The notes under the pieces: generated by a model | Told to the model about the DNA's origin: nothing | Databases searched by the model: none | What the model saw: only the letters and a program-made list of their open reading frames with translations | Program-made: the position numbers and the translations under genes | NCBI RefSeq assembly: GCF_003660265.1 | Contig: NZ_QXQP01000002.1 | Span: 1 to 64,000, forward strand | Reading direction: 5' to 3' | Length of the DNA: 64,000 nucleotides | DNA from: Helicobacter mehlei | Lineage (GTDB): Bacteria > Campylobacterota > Campylobacteria > Campylobacterales > Helicobacteraceae | Shown here: piece after piece, positions 37,080 through 47,383 of the stretch | Position numbering within the stretch: position 1 is the stretch's first letter | Layout of the letters: the number at the start of each line of letters is the position of its first letter

Positions 37080-38083
37080 TAGGACAGCCTTATGCGGGGG
37101 TTGATAAAGGCATATAAAATATCCACCAACAAATTTGCCCCGATAAAAATCACTGCCACAATCAAGCTCGCCGATTGGATAATGGGAAAATCTCTTTGAT
37201 TAAGCGCATTCACCATCCACTTACCCACCCCCGGCCATGCAAAGGTGGTTTCAGTGAGGATACTCCCCCCTAGCAAGCCTGCAAGCATCAAGCCTATAAT
37301 GGTGGTAACTGGGATTAAGGCATTGCGCAAAGTATGCACACCCACCACCCTTAGAGGCGAGCACCCCTTAGCCTTGGCGGTGCGGATATAATCTTCTTTG
37401 GAGACCTCCAGCATGCTAGCCCGTGTCATGCGCGCGATGATGGCAGTAGGAATCGTGGCTAAGGTGATGCTGGGCAAGATCAAATGCTTGATCGTATCTA
37501 GGAAAGCCCTGTAATCGTGGGCTAGTAAGCTATCGATGAGATAAAACCCCGTGGGTCCATCTAAATAAAATTCATCGCTCAAACGCCCATAAACAGGCAA
37601 CCAATCTAGCTGGATACTAAAAATAGAGATGAGCATCAAGCCCAGCCAAAAGACCGGCATGGACACCCCGGCCAAAGCCACCCCCATACTCATATAGTCA
37701 AAGAAACTATAACGCTTGATTGCGGCGATCATACCCGCACCCAAACCCAAAACAAGGGCAATGACAAGCGCGCTTAAAGAGAGCTCAATGGTAGCCGGAA
37801 AGCGTTGCAAAAATTCCTCTAGCACTGGCTCACGCGAAACTAAGGAAGTCCCAAAATCTCCATGCAAGACATGGCTGATATACAAAAAGTATTGCTCTAA
37901 CAAAGGCTTGTTCAAACCCATTTGCTCGCGCAAGGCTTCTACAGATTCTTTGCTCGCGTGTTCGCCTAAAATCACTAAAGCCGGATCACCCGGGGCCAAA
38001 TGCACCATCGCAAAGACAATGATGCTCACCCCAAATAAAGTCGGAATCGCCCACAAAATCCGCTTGAGGATAAAACCTAGCAA
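37079..38083 (-). CDS. dppB: Dipeptide ABC transporter permease DppB
   Basis: The 334-residue protein begins FILKRILWAIPTLFGVSIIV and has HLAPGDPA, RMTRASMLEVSKEDYIRTAK and GSILTETTFAWPGVGKW, the DppB/OppB signatures. It pairs with DppC to form the channel. It lies 9 bases after dppA. Confidence 0.94.
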   Translation of the reverse strand: MLGFILKRILWAIPTLFGVSIIVFAMVHLAPGDPALVILGEHASKESVEALREQMGLNKPLLEQYFLYISHVLHGDFGTSLVSREPVLEEFLQRFPATIELSLSALVIALVLGLGAGMIAAIKRYSFFDYMSMGVALAGVSMPVFWLGLMLISIFSIQLDWLPVYGRLSDEFYLDGPTGFYLIDSLLAHDYRAFLDTIKHLILPSITLATIPTAIIARMTRASMLEVSKEDYIRTAKAKGCSPLRVVGVHTLRNALIPVTTIIGLMLAGLLGGSILTETTFAWPGVGKWMVNALNQRDFPIIQSASLIVAVIFIGANLLVDILYAFINPRIRLS

Positions 38084-38092
38084 GCCCCTCCC

Positions 38093-39673
38093 CTATTTGT
38101 CAAAATAAACATTGACAAAGCGGTTCAATTGCACGCCCGTAGCCTTGTATCCCTTGACGCTAGCCAAATGGGGCACAATCACATAAGGATAGGCCAAAAG
38201 TACACAGGGCACATCTTTGTAGAATATCTCTTGAGCCTTATGGTAAAGCTTAGCGCGTTCTTTTTCATTGGTAACGCGCTTGGCTTTGGTTACCAGATCC
38301 GAGTAGGCATCACTTTTATAAAAGGAACTGTTGCGACTAGGGATTTCTGAGGCGGCATGTTTGCTCCACAAGATATCTAAGAAGTTATCTGGATCGCCCG
38401 TGTCTGCCTGCCAACCACTAAAGGCAATAGTATGCTCGCCTGAGGCAGTCTTCTTAATGTAAGTGCCCCATTCAAAAAATTCGATCTTGACCTTGATCCC
38501 AATTTTGGCTAACTGAGCTTGGATAAACTCCGCTCCCTTTTTGTTGTAACGAGAAGAGCTAAATAGCGTGGTTTCAAACCCATTGAGATAGCCTGCCTGC
38601 TTTAATAGAGCCCTAGCTTTAGCGGGGTCATAAGGGTAGGGTTTGATGTTTTTGTTATAACCCCACATATCAGGAGGGAGGGGATTGATTGCGCGGCTTG
38701 CATAGCCTTCATAGACAATCTTGACATATTCATCTACATTAATGCCATAGTTGAGTGCCAAGCGCACGAGACGGTTATTAAAGGGTTTTTTTTGGTTGTT
38801 CAAACTAAGCCATGTTACAAAAAGCCCCGGGACTTTTTCCACCACAATGTTATGGGATTTCTCCAATGCCTGGACCTCATTGGGATTAGGTGCATGCACA
38901 ATATGCACCTCGCCCTTTTGCAAAGCCAAAGTTCTTGAAGAAGGATTGGGAATCACTTTTAAGACCACTTGATCCAAGTGTGCTTTAGTTCCCCAGTACT
39001 CTTGGTTTTTAACCAGCACGATTCGCTCATCTTTAAGCCATAGGGCAAGTTTAAAGGGTCCTGTGCCGATGGGCTTTTTAGAGAGTTGATCTTGACGGCC
39101 ACTCTTAGCGAGCTCTTGAGCGTAATCTTGACTTAAAATACTCAAAAAATCCATCCCTAAGTCCGCTAAAAAGGGGGCTTCAGGGTGTTTTAAAGTGAAT
39201 TTAACGGTGTATTTGTCCGGGGCTTCAATGTCCTTAATGATGTTAGACATCGCCATGCTTTCCCAGTAACCATAGCTTCTGGCTTCTTTGTAGTAGGGCT
39301 TTTCATTTCTCATTTGGCGTTTAAAAGAGAAAAGCACATCTTTAGATGTGAGTTCAATCTTTTTCTTCCAATACTTTGTGGTGTGGAAATAAACCCCTTG
39401 GCGCAAATGGAAAGTATAAACAAGACCGTCTTTAGAGATTTCCCAGCTACTTGCCAGTGCAGGCTCAATCTCGGTGCTCCCATACTTGAATTGCACCAAA
39501 GTTTCATAGATATTGGAAGTGGCTGCGTAACTCTCCCCATCGGTTACCAAGGCCGGATCCATGCTCGAGCCATCTGCCCCCCGCGCATAAACTAAAGTGC
39601 CCCCCTCTTTAGCACCAAGTACGCTACCGACGACAAGCCAGAAACCCAAAAACCACGCTAAAAATTTACCCAT
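38093..39673 (-). CDS. dppA: Dipeptide-binding protein DppA
   Basis: The 526-residue product has a signal peptide (FLAWFLGFWLVVGSVLGAKE) and the family 5 solute-binding fold: VYARGADGSSMDPALVTDGE, KPIGTGPFKLALW, LALNYGINVDEYVK, and SGWQADTGDPDNFL. It captures dipeptides in the periplasm for DppBCDF. It leads the dpp operon; rpmA ends 76 bases upstream. Confidence 0.94.
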   Translation of the reverse strand: MGKFLAWFLGFWLVVGSVLGAKEGGTLVYARGADGSSMDPALVTDGESYAATSNIYETLVQFKYGSTEIEPALASSWEISKDGLVYTFHLRQGVYFHTTKYWKKKIELTSKDVLFSFKRQMRNEKPYYKEARSYGYWESMAMSNIIKDIEAPDKYTVKFTLKHPEAPFLADLGMDFLSILSQDYAQELAKSGRQDQLSKKPIGTGPFKLALWLKDERIVLVKNQEYWGTKAHLDQVVLKVIPNPSSRTLALQKGEVHIVHAPNPNEVQALEKSHNIVVEKVPGLFVTWLSLNNQKKPFNNRLVRLALNYGINVDEYVKIVYEGYASRAINPLPPDMWGYNKNIKPYPYDPAKARALLKQAGYLNGFETTLFSSSRYNKKGAEFIQAQLAKIGIKVKIEFFEWGTYIKKTASGEHTIAFSGWQADTGDPDNFLDILWSKHAASEIPSRNSSFYKSDAYSDLVTKAKRVTNEKERAKLYHKAQEIFYKDVPCVLLAYPYVIVPHLASVKGYKATGVQLNRFVNVYFDK

Positions 39674-39700
39674 CGGTCATCCCTGCTTTGTTTTAATCAC

Positions 39701-39735
39701 GGCACAACCCAGCAGAGAACCTACCAAGGGTTGCC
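39701..39735 (-). terminator. Possible hairpin between rpmA and dppA
   Basis: GGCACAACCC and GGGTTGCC form a bulged stem across a 17-base loop in the 76-base gap. No T run follows, so it may be a weak terminator or pause. Confidence 0.3.
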
Positions 39736-39749
39736 CTATTGGCACTCAC

Positions 39750-40010
39750 TCATGGTTGTAGCGCGACTACGGATACCCTTTTGCGGTGCTTATCTTTATA
39801 GCTAAAATGCACCACGCCATCAATCAAGGCAAAAAGGGTGTGATCTTTTCCCATACCCACATTCTTGCCTGGATGCACCTGTGTCCCTCTTTGGCGCACG
39901 ATAATATTGCCCGCACGCACAAACTCTGAGCCAAACTTCTTAACCCCTAAACGCCTTCCTGCCGAATCGCGGTTATTCTGGGTGCTCCCCTGACCTTTCT
40001 TGTGTGCCAT
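39750..40010 (-). CDS. rpmA: Ribosomal protein bL27
   Basis: The 86-residue product begins [20 protein letters not shown], the L27 N-terminus that reaches the peptidyl-transferase centre. No longer N-terminal extension is present. It follows rplU by 10 bases. Confidence 0.97.
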   Translation of the reverse strand: MAHKKGQGSTQNNRDSAGRRLGVKKFGSEFVRAGNIIVRQRGTQVHPGKNVGMGKDHTLFALIDGVVHFSYKDKHRKRVSVVALQP

Positions 40011-40020
40011 TATAAATCCT

Positions 40021-40335
40021 TTATGCTACGATGTTTGTAATCTTAACGCGGGTAAAGTCGCGCCTAAAGCCTCTTTTAGTTTTGCTATCTTTGCGGCGGC
40101 GTTTTTTAAAGATAATCACCTTCTTACCCCGCCCCTCATTGATCACCTCAGCTTCTACCTTAGCCCCGCTCACTAGAGGTGTGCCATAAACAACACCTCC
40201 CCCTTGAGAGATAGCCAAAACTTCCTCTAACTCCACGCGTGCTTTGGGCTCTAGGCTCATTTTATCCAATAACACCACATCGCCCACTTGCACCCTATAC
40301 TGCTTGCCCCCATTTTTAAACACTGCATACACCAT
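40021..40335 (-). CDS. rplU: Ribosomal protein bL21
   Basis: The 104-residue product starts [20 protein letters not shown] and has [19 protein letters not shown] near the C-terminus, typical of L21. It is the first gene before rpmA and diverges from flgL. Confidence 0.97.
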   Translation of the reverse strand: MVYAVFKNGGKQYRVQVGDVVLLDKMSLEPKARVELEEVLAISQGGGVVYGTPLVSGAKVEAEVINEGRGKKVIIFKKRRRKDSKTKRGFRRDFTRVKITNIVA

Positions 40336-40366
40336 ATGCCTAAATCCTAGTCAAAAATTTCCGCTC

Positions 40367-40372
40367 ATTCTA
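40367..40372 (-). promoter_or_regulatory. -10 box (TAGAAT) for rplU-rpmA
   Basis: TAGAAT on the minus strand, 31 bases before the rplU ATG. Confidence 0.45.
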
Positions 40373-40408
40373 ACACAATTAACTTAAAAATTTGCCTTAG
40401 TATCATGG

Positions 40409-40414
40409 TATAAA
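40409..40414 (+). promoter_or_regulatory. Possible -10 (TATAAA) for flgL
   Basis: TATAAAT preceded by TGG lies 38 bases before the flgL ATG. No sigma-54 or sigma-28 motif with correct spacing was found by eye, so the promoter class is open. Confidence 0.35.
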
Positions 40415-40452
40415 TCTTGCTTGTTGTTGGCATTAATGGCTAAAGGAAGAGC

Positions 40453-42987
40453 ATGCGTATCAGCGATGGAGGTAAATACAACCAAATCCATTATTACCAA
40501 AATGCCTTGCAAAACAAACTCAACACGGCTAACAATAAAATAGCCTCTGGCTTAAAAATCCAATATGGCTACCAAGATAGCAATATTGACAATCAAAACC
40601 TCAAATACGGCTTTGAGGAAAATACGCTGGATCAAGGCTTAGATGTCGCCCAAAGTGCCCACACAGCCACCCTCAACACCGACAAGGCTTTAGGCGAACT
40701 CTCCAGCACGATGGAGCAATTCAAAACCAAATTAATCCAAGCGGCTAGCGATGTGCATTCCACAACCTCTCGCCAAGCCATCGCCCTAGATTTAGCCCAC
40801 CTCAAAGATCACATGATCAATATCGCCAATACTTCCATTGGGGGCGAATATCTCTTTGGGGGGAGCAAGGTCGATCGCCCGCCCTTTGATCGTGTAGGTA
40901 ACTACTATGGCAATAATGAAGACCTCAATGCTCTAGTGGGATCTAATAATCTCGTGCCCTACAATGTGACCGGGCATAATTTATTTTTAGGCAAGGACTT
41001 AGACAAACAAAAGAGTATCACCACCAATATTAAAATGTTGAATCAAAGTAAGTTGCACCCCGATGTGATGGACGCACTCAACAACACCGCCAACCCTCAA
41101 GAAGTGTTCATCACCCCCGAGGACACCTTGCGTGATTTGATTGGAGATGATGATAACAACCCCCAAAACGATGCCAAAGAATATTTTTACTTGCAGGGTA
41201 TCCGCCCCGATGGGAGTGCTTTTAAGGCAAAGTTTGCGTTGGATAAGGCTTATAGCAAATTAGAGAGCGCGACTAAAGTTAGCGATCTCTTACGCCAAAT
41301 TGGTCGGGAGTATGGCAACACCTCCACCAATAAGGTCGTGGATGTAACTTTGAATGCGTGGGGAGAGATTGAGATTAGAGACTTGAGCGCGGGGAATGCG
41401 GTGTTGGATTTCCATATGATCTCTAGCGATAAAGATATGGATAATTTAGATGCCTTGCGTTCTAGCAACGCACGGGTTACCACTTATGTAAAAAGCCCCT
41501 TTTTGACCGCCCGTAGCCTCTCACAGGTGCAGGGGGTTAATAATCTCTATGATAAGCGGGTGCTAGATGTGCCCAGCGCATTTATTGCCCAAGATAACAC
41601 CCCCGCCACTAGGAATACCAAACTCAGCGCGATCTTGGGCGAGGGGGCAACGTATTTACAAATTGAGGGCACAGCCCCCAATAATTCTAATGGGAGTATC
41701 AACAATGCCCCCATACCCCCCTTCCATTTAGATGCCAAAAACGCCACCATGCAGGATTTGATGGATGCAATCAAAGCACATTTTGGGGGGAATTTAGATG
41801 TGGAGCTTTCCAGCGATGGGCATTTGCGCCTAATCGATCGCAATGTCAAAAACAAAGACCATGATAGTCCCAATCCGCCCTTTGATGGCCCGCATGGTTT
41901 GAGTTTGACTCTAAAGACTTTGGATAGCAAGGGAGCAGAGATTCAGGCTCTGCCCACCGATTATGCCAGCGAATACCAAAAAACCTATTTTGCCAATCAC
42001 GGATCGTTGTTGGTGGGCAATGTTTCTCAGGTCGTGCCTAAAAGCATGGACTATGCCAGCGGGGCAACTACTCTAGCTGCGGTGATGGGGGCTAACATTG
42101 GCGAGCAAACCTACGTTTTAAAGCTCAAAGATCATAATGGCGTGCCCCTAGAGGCTAAGTTACACTTGAGCAATAAGGGCGCATTTTTGCAGTTGCCCAA
42201 TAAAGAGGGGGGTATGCCCTATGAAATCCCCCTTTATAACCGCAACCAAGAGACCCCCACGCTCACTAAGCCCAATGATTTTACCTACCGCCAGCTCATG
42301 GATGCGATCAGCATTGCAATGAATTACAGCAACCAAGATAAAAAGGAATATGCCCAAGCCCAAACAGGCGTGCCCTCCAAAGAGAGTCAAGCAGCGTTTC
42401 TCTCCATTCTCAAACAATCTAATGATCGCGTGAGCGTGTCTTTAAATGAAAACGGGCAAATAGCGATCCAAGACAACACCCGTTCTAATACACTCATGCA
42501 ATTCATGCTCTATGATGAAAAGGCGAATGATTTTTCTGAGCCCAGTCTCAAAAGAGATGTGCCCAGTTTGCGCCTCAATGCCAATAATGCACTGACCATC
42601 GACCAGCCCCACATTAATTTTTTCAAGCAATTAGACGGGGTGATCGAATCGGTGCAAAAGGGAATCTACCGCCCCGATGCTCTGCCGGGAGCTTATAGCC
42701 CAGAGTTGCGTAATTTGGGGATACAAAATAACATCGCCCTTGTGGATCACTTGAGCGATCATGTAGAAAAGGTGATTGCGGCCAATGGGGCACATAGCCG
42801 TAGCTTTGCCAATATCATGCGCCGTAATGAAGTGCTCAAATCCCAAGTGCAAGCCATCCGTGGGGACACCACAGGCACAGATGTGGCCGAAACTTACAAC
42901 AAGTTCGCCCAATTGCGCAACAATTACGATGCGGCCTTAGCCTCTTCGAGCAAGATCAACCAAATGAGTCTCACACATTATCTCTAA
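40453..42987 (+). CDS. flgL: Flagellar hook-associated protein 3 FlgL
   Basis: The 844-residue protein has a flagellin-like N-terminus (MRISDGGKYNQIHYYQNALQ, then NTANNKIASGLKIQYG) and C-terminus (AQLRNNYDAALASSSKINQM), with a very long central region, as in H. pylori FlgL (~830). It links the hook to the filament outside the cell and is exported by the flagellar type III system. Its end lies 5 bases from the convergent LtaS-like gene. Confidence 0.93.
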   Translation: MRISDGGKYNQIHYYQNALQNKLNTANNKIASGLKIQYGYQDSNIDNQNLKYGFEENTLDQGLDVAQSAHTATLNTDKALGELSSTMEQFKTKLIQAASDVHSTTSRQAIALDLAHLKDHMINIANTSIGGEYLFGGSKVDRPPFDRVGNYYGNNEDLNALVGSNNLVPYNVTGHNLFLGKDLDKQKSITTNIKMLNQSKLHPDVMDALNNTANPQEVFITPEDTLRDLIGDDDNNPQNDAKEYFYLQGIRPDGSAFKAKFALDKAYSKLESATKVSDLLRQIGREYGNTSTNKVVDVTLNAWGEIEIRDLSAGNAVLDFHMISSDKDMDNLDALRSSNARVTTYVKSPFLTARSLSQVQGVNNLYDKRVLDVPSAFIAQDNTPATRNTKLSAILGEGATYLQIEGTAPNNSNGSINNAPIPPFHLDAKNATMQDLMDAIKAHFGGNLDVELSSDGHLRLIDRNVKNKDHDSPNPPFDGPHGLSLTLKTLDSKGAEIQALPTDYASEYQKTYFANHGSLLVGNVSQVVPKSMDYASGATTLAAVMGANIGEQTYVLKLKDHNGVPLEAKLHLSNKGAFLQLPNKEGGMPYEIPLYNRNQETPTLTKPNDFTYRQLMDAISIAMNYSNQDKKEYAQAQTGVPSKESQAAFLSILKQSNDRVSVSLNENGQIAIQDNTRSNTLMQFMLYDEKANDFSEPSLKRDVPSLRLNANNALTIDQPHINFFKQLDGVIESVQKGIYRPDALPGAYSPELRNLGIQNNIALVDHLSDHVEKVIAANGAHSRSFANIMRRNEVLKSQVQAIRGDTTGTDVAETYNKFAQLRNNYDAALASSSKINQMSLTHYL

Positions 42988-42992
42988 GTGGG

Positions 42993-45113
42993 CTATTTGA
43001 TAACCCCTCCCTTAAAGAGATAGTGCCAGCTTAAACCATTGGCGGTATTGTCTCTCTCTAAAAGTTGCTTGGCCAGTTTGAGGTCTTGAGAATTGGTTTT
43101 ATGCTGGATTAATTGCCCCTTTTGGACATAAAAAAGTTTGTTGGGCTCATCTTTCCCGTATAAAAAATCAATCCCCTCTTGCCCCTTAGCTGCTATGACC
43201 TCAAAACCCAAAGCCGGATCGTCCAGACAAGTATTGGAGGTATTGGCATTGCTAAACAAAGGCTTACCAAAACTCGCATAGGTGTAGCCTTTAGGAGCGA
43301 TTAGCTCCATAATCGTGGGTGCGATGTCAATGTGTGCGCCCATGCAACGGATTTGTTGGGGCTTTAAGGAGGGGGCATAGAGAATGAGGGGTACGCTCTT
43401 TTTCCAATAGAGATTATTTTTGGCGTATTCAAAACTGCGATCAAAGTGATCGCCTGTGATGATAAACAGCGAGTTGGGGAATTTGGCACTGGCTTTTTTG
43501 ATGAAATCCACCAAAACTTTGTCATACCAATACACATGCCCTAAGAAGTTGGCATTAGGCAGGTCTTGGCTTTTAGGGGTGGCTTTTACAAAGGCTTGGA
43601 TGGATTCTAAGGGTACACCAAAGGCTTTGAGATTAACATTGCGGGTTGTGTGGTTGCTTAAAGTCATCACCATGCTAAAGGTGGGTTGGTCAGTCGGGGT
43701 TTTTTCTAGGATGTAATCAAATAAGATATTGTCATGCACGCCCCATTCGCTCTCTAGAGGTTGGGGGTAGATTTTAGAGTTGCTGGCCAACTTGTGTTTA
43801 GCAAAGCGGAGCAGATAGGTATTGAAAATGAGATCATCAAAGCCCTGTAGTTTGGTGAAACTATCTAAGCGATTCCAAATCCCGCTCCCCCCATAGTAAA
43901 AAACATTGTGGAAACCCAGTCCCTTCATTTGGTTGCCAATGGCGGTGGGTAGGCTAGGGATTTTCACACCCATATTCACAAAATTAGTGTCATTAATCCC
44001 CATTAAACCCGTGATCTGCACATCTAAACTTTTGACCGTGCGTTTGGCATTTTCTAGGAATAAGGGGAAGATAAAGCCATGCTGGTGATCATCTAAGCTT
44101 TTAAGCGCGCTGACCAAGCCAATCGAGTCAAATTTGGGGTCAAAATGCCAGCTTGAAAGCGACTCAGAGACAATGTAAAAAACATGGGTGATGCTGGGTT
44201 TTAAAGGATTAGTGCTTTGGTGTTCTAAGAGTTTGCCTAGATCAAGGGGAGGGGGCGTATCACTAGGGAGATTAAAATACTCTTGGGTGGCTTGTAAAAG
44301 GGGTTTGGAGCTAAAACTAGCAAAGGTGATCTTTTGGCTCTTAGTGTGGTTTTTAAAGACCAAGTAGAGATTGCGGAATGCCCCGGGGGTGATTTGGCGC
44401 AAAAAGACATTTTCAGCTGGCTGGATTGCTGAGTCTAAAGAAATGGCGGTCAATCCAAAGCGCGCATTAATGGAGATGAGCATGAAGAATGCCAAACAAG
44501 CACCCGTTAGCCCTAAAATGACCTTGAGCGAAAAATCTTTAAAGACCTCATAGAAGATTTGGGCTATCTTAGCTACTCTAAGATACACCCAAAAGCTTAG
44601 TAAGCTCAAAACCAGCCAAATTAAAGTTTTAGTGCCAATAAAATACTCGCCTCTAAGCGCCATGCTCAAAAGCGTTTTGGGGCTTTCATCAAAGACTTCA
44701 AGCAAATTGGCATCAAAGACACCGCCATAAATGCTATAAAAAGTCATGTTGGCAATTTGCAAAAATACGCATAGAGCAATTACTAATAACGCATAGGTGT
44801 TGCAAACCTTGCGCTGGGCTTTGGTTTTGATCAGCAAAAGAGCCAAGAGCAAAAAAACAAGCCCAAAAATGGCCACCATGCGGTTATCATAGCGGATACC
44901 ATTGCCCAAAGTCTGCCAAATTTGAGAAGATAGAGAGCTTAGAGCATGCCCATGCAGGGCAAGGGCATCTTTATAAATACCCATGTAGCCCAAAAAACCC
45001 AAGCGCAAGCAGATAAAAAAGGCGGTAAGAAAGAGGCTAAAAAAAAGTGTAGTGAGGAGCAGATGGAAAAACCTCTGCCCCAAAGACACCCTAGAAGGGA
45101 AGACTAAGGGCAT
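42993..45113 (-). CDS. LtaS/MdoB-like membrane phosphotransferase or sulfatase
   Basis: The 706-residue product has about five N-terminal membrane segments (residues ~15-230) and a large periplasmic alkaline-phosphatase-superfamily domain. Metal-site regions HVFYIVSESLSSWHFD and FIITGDHFDRSF and a candidate nucleophile in KRTVKSLDVQITGL are visible. Relatives move phosphoglycerol or phosphoethanolamine onto envelope glycans. As this is a Gram-negative cell without lipoteichoic acid, the acceptor is unknown; osmoregulated glucan or LPS are options. Confidence 0.78.
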   Translation of the reverse strand: MPLVFPSRVSLGQRFFHLLLTTLFFSLFLTAFFICLRLGFLGYMGIYKDALALHGHALSSLSSQIWQTLGNGIRYDNRMVAIFGLVFLLLALLLIKTKAQRKVCNTYALLVIALCVFLQIANMTFYSIYGGVFDANLLEVFDESPKTLLSMALRGEYFIGTKTLIWLVLSLLSFWVYLRVAKIAQIFYEVFKDFSLKVILGLTGACLAFFMLISINARFGLTAISLDSAIQPAENVFLRQITPGAFRNLYLVFKNHTKSQKITFASFSSKPLLQATQEYFNLPSDTPPPLDLGKLLEHQSTNPLKPSITHVFYIVSESLSSWHFDPKFDSIGLVSALKSLDDHQHGFIFPLFLENAKRTVKSLDVQITGLMGINDTNFVNMGVKIPSLPTAIGNQMKGLGFHNVFYYGGSGIWNRLDSFTKLQGFDDLIFNTYLLRFAKHKLASNSKIYPQPLESEWGVHDNILFDYILEKTPTDQPTFSMVMTLSNHTTRNVNLKAFGVPLESIQAFVKATPKSQDLPNANFLGHVYWYDKVLVDFIKKASAKFPNSLFIITGDHFDRSFEYAKNNLYWKKSVPLILYAPSLKPQQIRCMGAHIDIAPTIMELIAPKGYTYASFGKPLFSNANTSNTCLDDPALGFEVIAAKGQEGIDFLYGKDEPNKLFYVQKGQLIQHKTNSQDLKLAKQLLERDNTANGLSWHYLFKGGVIK

Positions 45114-45128
45114 GATGGCTACTGGGTG

Positions 45129-45884
45129 CTAATATTTCTTCTGTGCCTTCAAGTCCGCCACATCTTTAGCATAAGATTTGATCCGATCTTGGGTGAGCTT
45201 GGTATCCATTTTGGCCATCACATCTTTAAAAATTTGGTTCAACGCCTTTTTTACCGCATCATTAGAGTCGTCCTTGCCTTTGTATAACGAACTCAAAAGT
45301 CCGCCGGTATGTTCAGAACGGCTGGAGCGGATAAAGGGTTCTTTAATGTAAAGCTCGCTCAGATCCACCATGAACGAATCGATCGCCTCACCACTGGTGG
45401 GCTCGACAAACACCACTTTAATATACCCCATGGACAAAAGCGTGCCTTTGGTAACATCCATGCCCGTAGAGAAAATGAGTCCGGGGCTGGATTTCTTTTG
45501 TTCTGTCGTCTTGGGATCGGGTCTTAAAACCACCTCACCATTCGTTTCCAGCACCAAGTAACTATCTTTCTTTTGGGCAAAAGAGAGGTCATTTTTATCA
45601 CTCACATCTGAGATGACCACTTTGTAGCCTTGATTTTCTAGCAAAGATTGGACCTTGAGAGTCAGCTCATCTCTAAACTTGTTGGAATACTCCTTAGCAA
45701 TGTTGTCGCTGTATTGCAATGCAGGTTTGAGCAAAATAATGGTTTGGTTGGTTTTAGGGGCCGCCATCACACCTGTTTTATAGGCTAAATTCAAGGGGAC
45801 ATTGTTAGTAACAGTGATACTAGGACCGCAACCCACCAAAAAAACCCCCGCCACAACACCTAAAAGCCACGATTTCTTCTGCAT
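45129..45884 (-). CDS. hpaA: HpaA-family lipoprotein
   Basis: The 251-residue product has a lipobox (VAGVFLVGCG) and matches HpaA along its length (SLLENQGYKVVISDVSDKND, then SMGYIKVVFVEPTSGEAIDS). HpaA is a surface or flagellar-sheath lipoprotein needed for colonisation in H. pylori. It lies beside moaC as there. The lysine-rich motif once linked to sialic-acid binding is not obvious here. Confidence 0.85.
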   Translation of the reverse strand: MQKKSWLLGVVAGVFLVGCGPSITVTNNVPLNLAYKTGVMAAPKTNQTIILLKPALQYSDNIAKEYSNKFRDELTLKVQSLLENQGYKVVISDVSDKNDLSFAQKKDSYLVLETNGEVVLRPDPKTTEQKKSSPGLIFSTGMDVTKGTLLSMGYIKVVFVEPTSGEAIDSFMVDLSELYIKEPFIRSSRSEHTGGLLSSLYKGKDDSNDAVKKALNQIFKDVMAKMDTKLTQDRIKSYAKDVADLKAQKKY

Positions 45885-45927
45885 AAAATTCTCCTTAAAT
45901 TGTGAATTAATTCAGATACATGGGATT

Positions 45928-46401
45928 TTAAGAGCGTTGGTAAGTACCGCTCTTGCCACCCTCTTTATATTCTAGTTGGATAGTCCCAATTACCATGCTT
46001 TTATCTAAAGATTTAACCATGTCATAGATGGTTAAAAGACCCACGCTCACACCCGTGAGTGCCTCCATCTCCACGCCTGTTTGCCCATGGTGTTTCACGC
46101 GCACCTGCACCATAAAAGCACATTCTTGGGGCTGTTCTAAAATCTCTACAGCGATATTAGAAAGGTTGAGAGGGTGGCACATGGGGATGAGTGCGCTAGT
46201 TTGTTTAGCCCCCATGATTGCCGCAATCACGGCAGTTTGAATCACCGGACCTTTTTTAACTTGGTGATCTATAATCGCCTTGTAAGCCTGTACTCCCATG
46301 CTAATCTTGCCACTAGCAAGGGCGATTCTCATGGTGTCGGGCTTGTGGCTCACATCGACCATATTGGGGTTATTATGGGTGTCTAGGTGGCTAAGGGTCA
46401 T
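45928..46401 (-). CDS. moaC: Cyclic pyranopterin monophosphate synthase accessory protein MoaC
   Basis: ATG at 46401 is chosen because AAGAGGTG precedes it, one base after the mogA stop. The 157-residue product has [37 protein letters not shown] and [20 protein letters not shown], typical MoaC. It acts with MoaA in the first step of molybdopterin synthesis. Confidence 0.95.
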   Translation of the reverse strand: MTLSHLDTHNNPNMVDVSHKPDTMRIALASGKISMGVQAYKAIIDHQVKKGPVIQTAVIAAIMGAKQTSALIPMCHPLNLSNIAVEILEQPQECAFMVQVRVKHHGQTGVEMEALTGVSVGLLTIYDMVKSLDKSMVIGTIQLEYKEGGKSGTYQRS

Positions 46402-46402
46402 G

Positions 46403-46936
46403 TCACCTCTTGGGGCGGAACACTTGGATATGCTCCGTGTTGCCCTCAATATAACGCCCTCCAATTAAATCAATGCAATAAGGAATAGCCGGAAAAACCG
46501 CCTCTAAACATTCCCGAATGCTCTTAGGCTTGCCGGGCAAATTGACAATGAGACTTGAGCCTCTAATGCCCGCGCTCTGACGCGAGAGAATCGCCGTGGG
46601 GACATACTTTAAGCTCGTGGCACGCATCAGCTCCCCAAAGCCGGGCAACATTTTAGAACACACCGCCTTAGTTGCCTCGGGAGTAACATCTCTAGGTGCC
46701 GGGCCCGTGCCCCCTGTGGTCACAATGAGATCACAACCACACACATCACTAAGCTCGATCAAGGTCTCTTGAATCAAATCCTGCTCATCGGCGATTAGGC
46801 GGTATTCAAAAACCAGGGGATTGATAATATATTCGCTTAAAACCTCTTTAATCGCCCCCCCACTCACATCCTCATAGACCCCACTGCTCGCCCGATCGCT
46901 ACTGACCACAATCCCAACTTTAATGCTCTCCACCAA
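46403..46936 (-). CDS. mogA: Molybdopterin adenylyltransferase MogA
   Basis: The 177-residue protein has [40 protein letters not shown] and [20 protein letters not shown], the MogA/MoaB signatures. It adenylates molybdopterin before molybdenum insertion. It lies 6 bases after moaE. Confidence 0.93.
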   Translation of the reverse strand: MVESIKVGIVVSSDRASSGVYEDVSGGAIKEVLSEYIINPLVFEYRLIADEQDLIQETLIELSDVCGCDLIVTTGGTGPAPRDVTPEATKAVCSKMLPGFGELMRATSLKYVPTAILSRQSAGIRGSSLIVNLPGKPKSIRECLEAVFPAIPYCIDLIGGRYIEGNTEHIQVFRPKR

Positions 46937-46942
46937 CCCCCC

Positions 46943-47383
46943 TTAAGCCAACAACCCACTACCCCTCAGCGGGTGGCTTCTCTCTTTGGCATAGACACGC
47001 TGGTTATCCAATAGATCGTATTTCCAAATCGGCGCGCTGTGCTTGAAGTCCTCAATAAAATCCACATACAAGGCTAGGGCGGCTTTGCGGTGTTCTGAGA
47101 TCAGGCCCACCATGTAAGAAGTTTGCAAAACCGGCACATCGCCCCTTGAATGTGCCATTTTTAAGAGGACACCCTGCAAGTGTGCGCGTTTTTGCCACAC
47201 ATCAAACCACGCTTGCAACAAAGGTCCATGCACATCAAAACTCAACCCTTGAAAATTTAGGCTTTGGGGGCGCACCACCCCGCTAAACACACACAAAGCC
47301 CCCGCTCCTTCCAATCTGCACTCCTGTTCCCAGCGCATATAGAGAGTCGGCGCATCCAAAGCACCCTCAAAAATCTCAAGCAT
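46943..47383 (-). CDS. moaE: Molybdopterin synthase large subunit MoaE
   Basis: The 146-residue product has GALCVFSGVVRP, MAHSRGDVPVLQTSYMVGLI and SEHRKAALALYVDFIEDFKH, with PIWKYDLL near the end, as in MoaE. It transfers sulfur from MoaD to the precursor. It begins right after moaD. Confidence 0.92.
   Translation of the reverse strand: MLEIFEGALDAPTLYMRWEQECRLEGAGALCVFSGVVRPQSLNFQGLSFDVHGPLLQAWFDVWQKRAHLQGVLLKMAHSRGDVPVLQTSYMVGLISEHRKAALALYVDFIEDFKHSAPIWKYDLLDNQRVYAKERSHPLRGSGLLA

Noticed and set aside
40430-40450. Sigma-54 promoter for flgL (TTGGCA with a downstream GC)
   Set aside because: The GG to GC spacing is 8, not the required 10.
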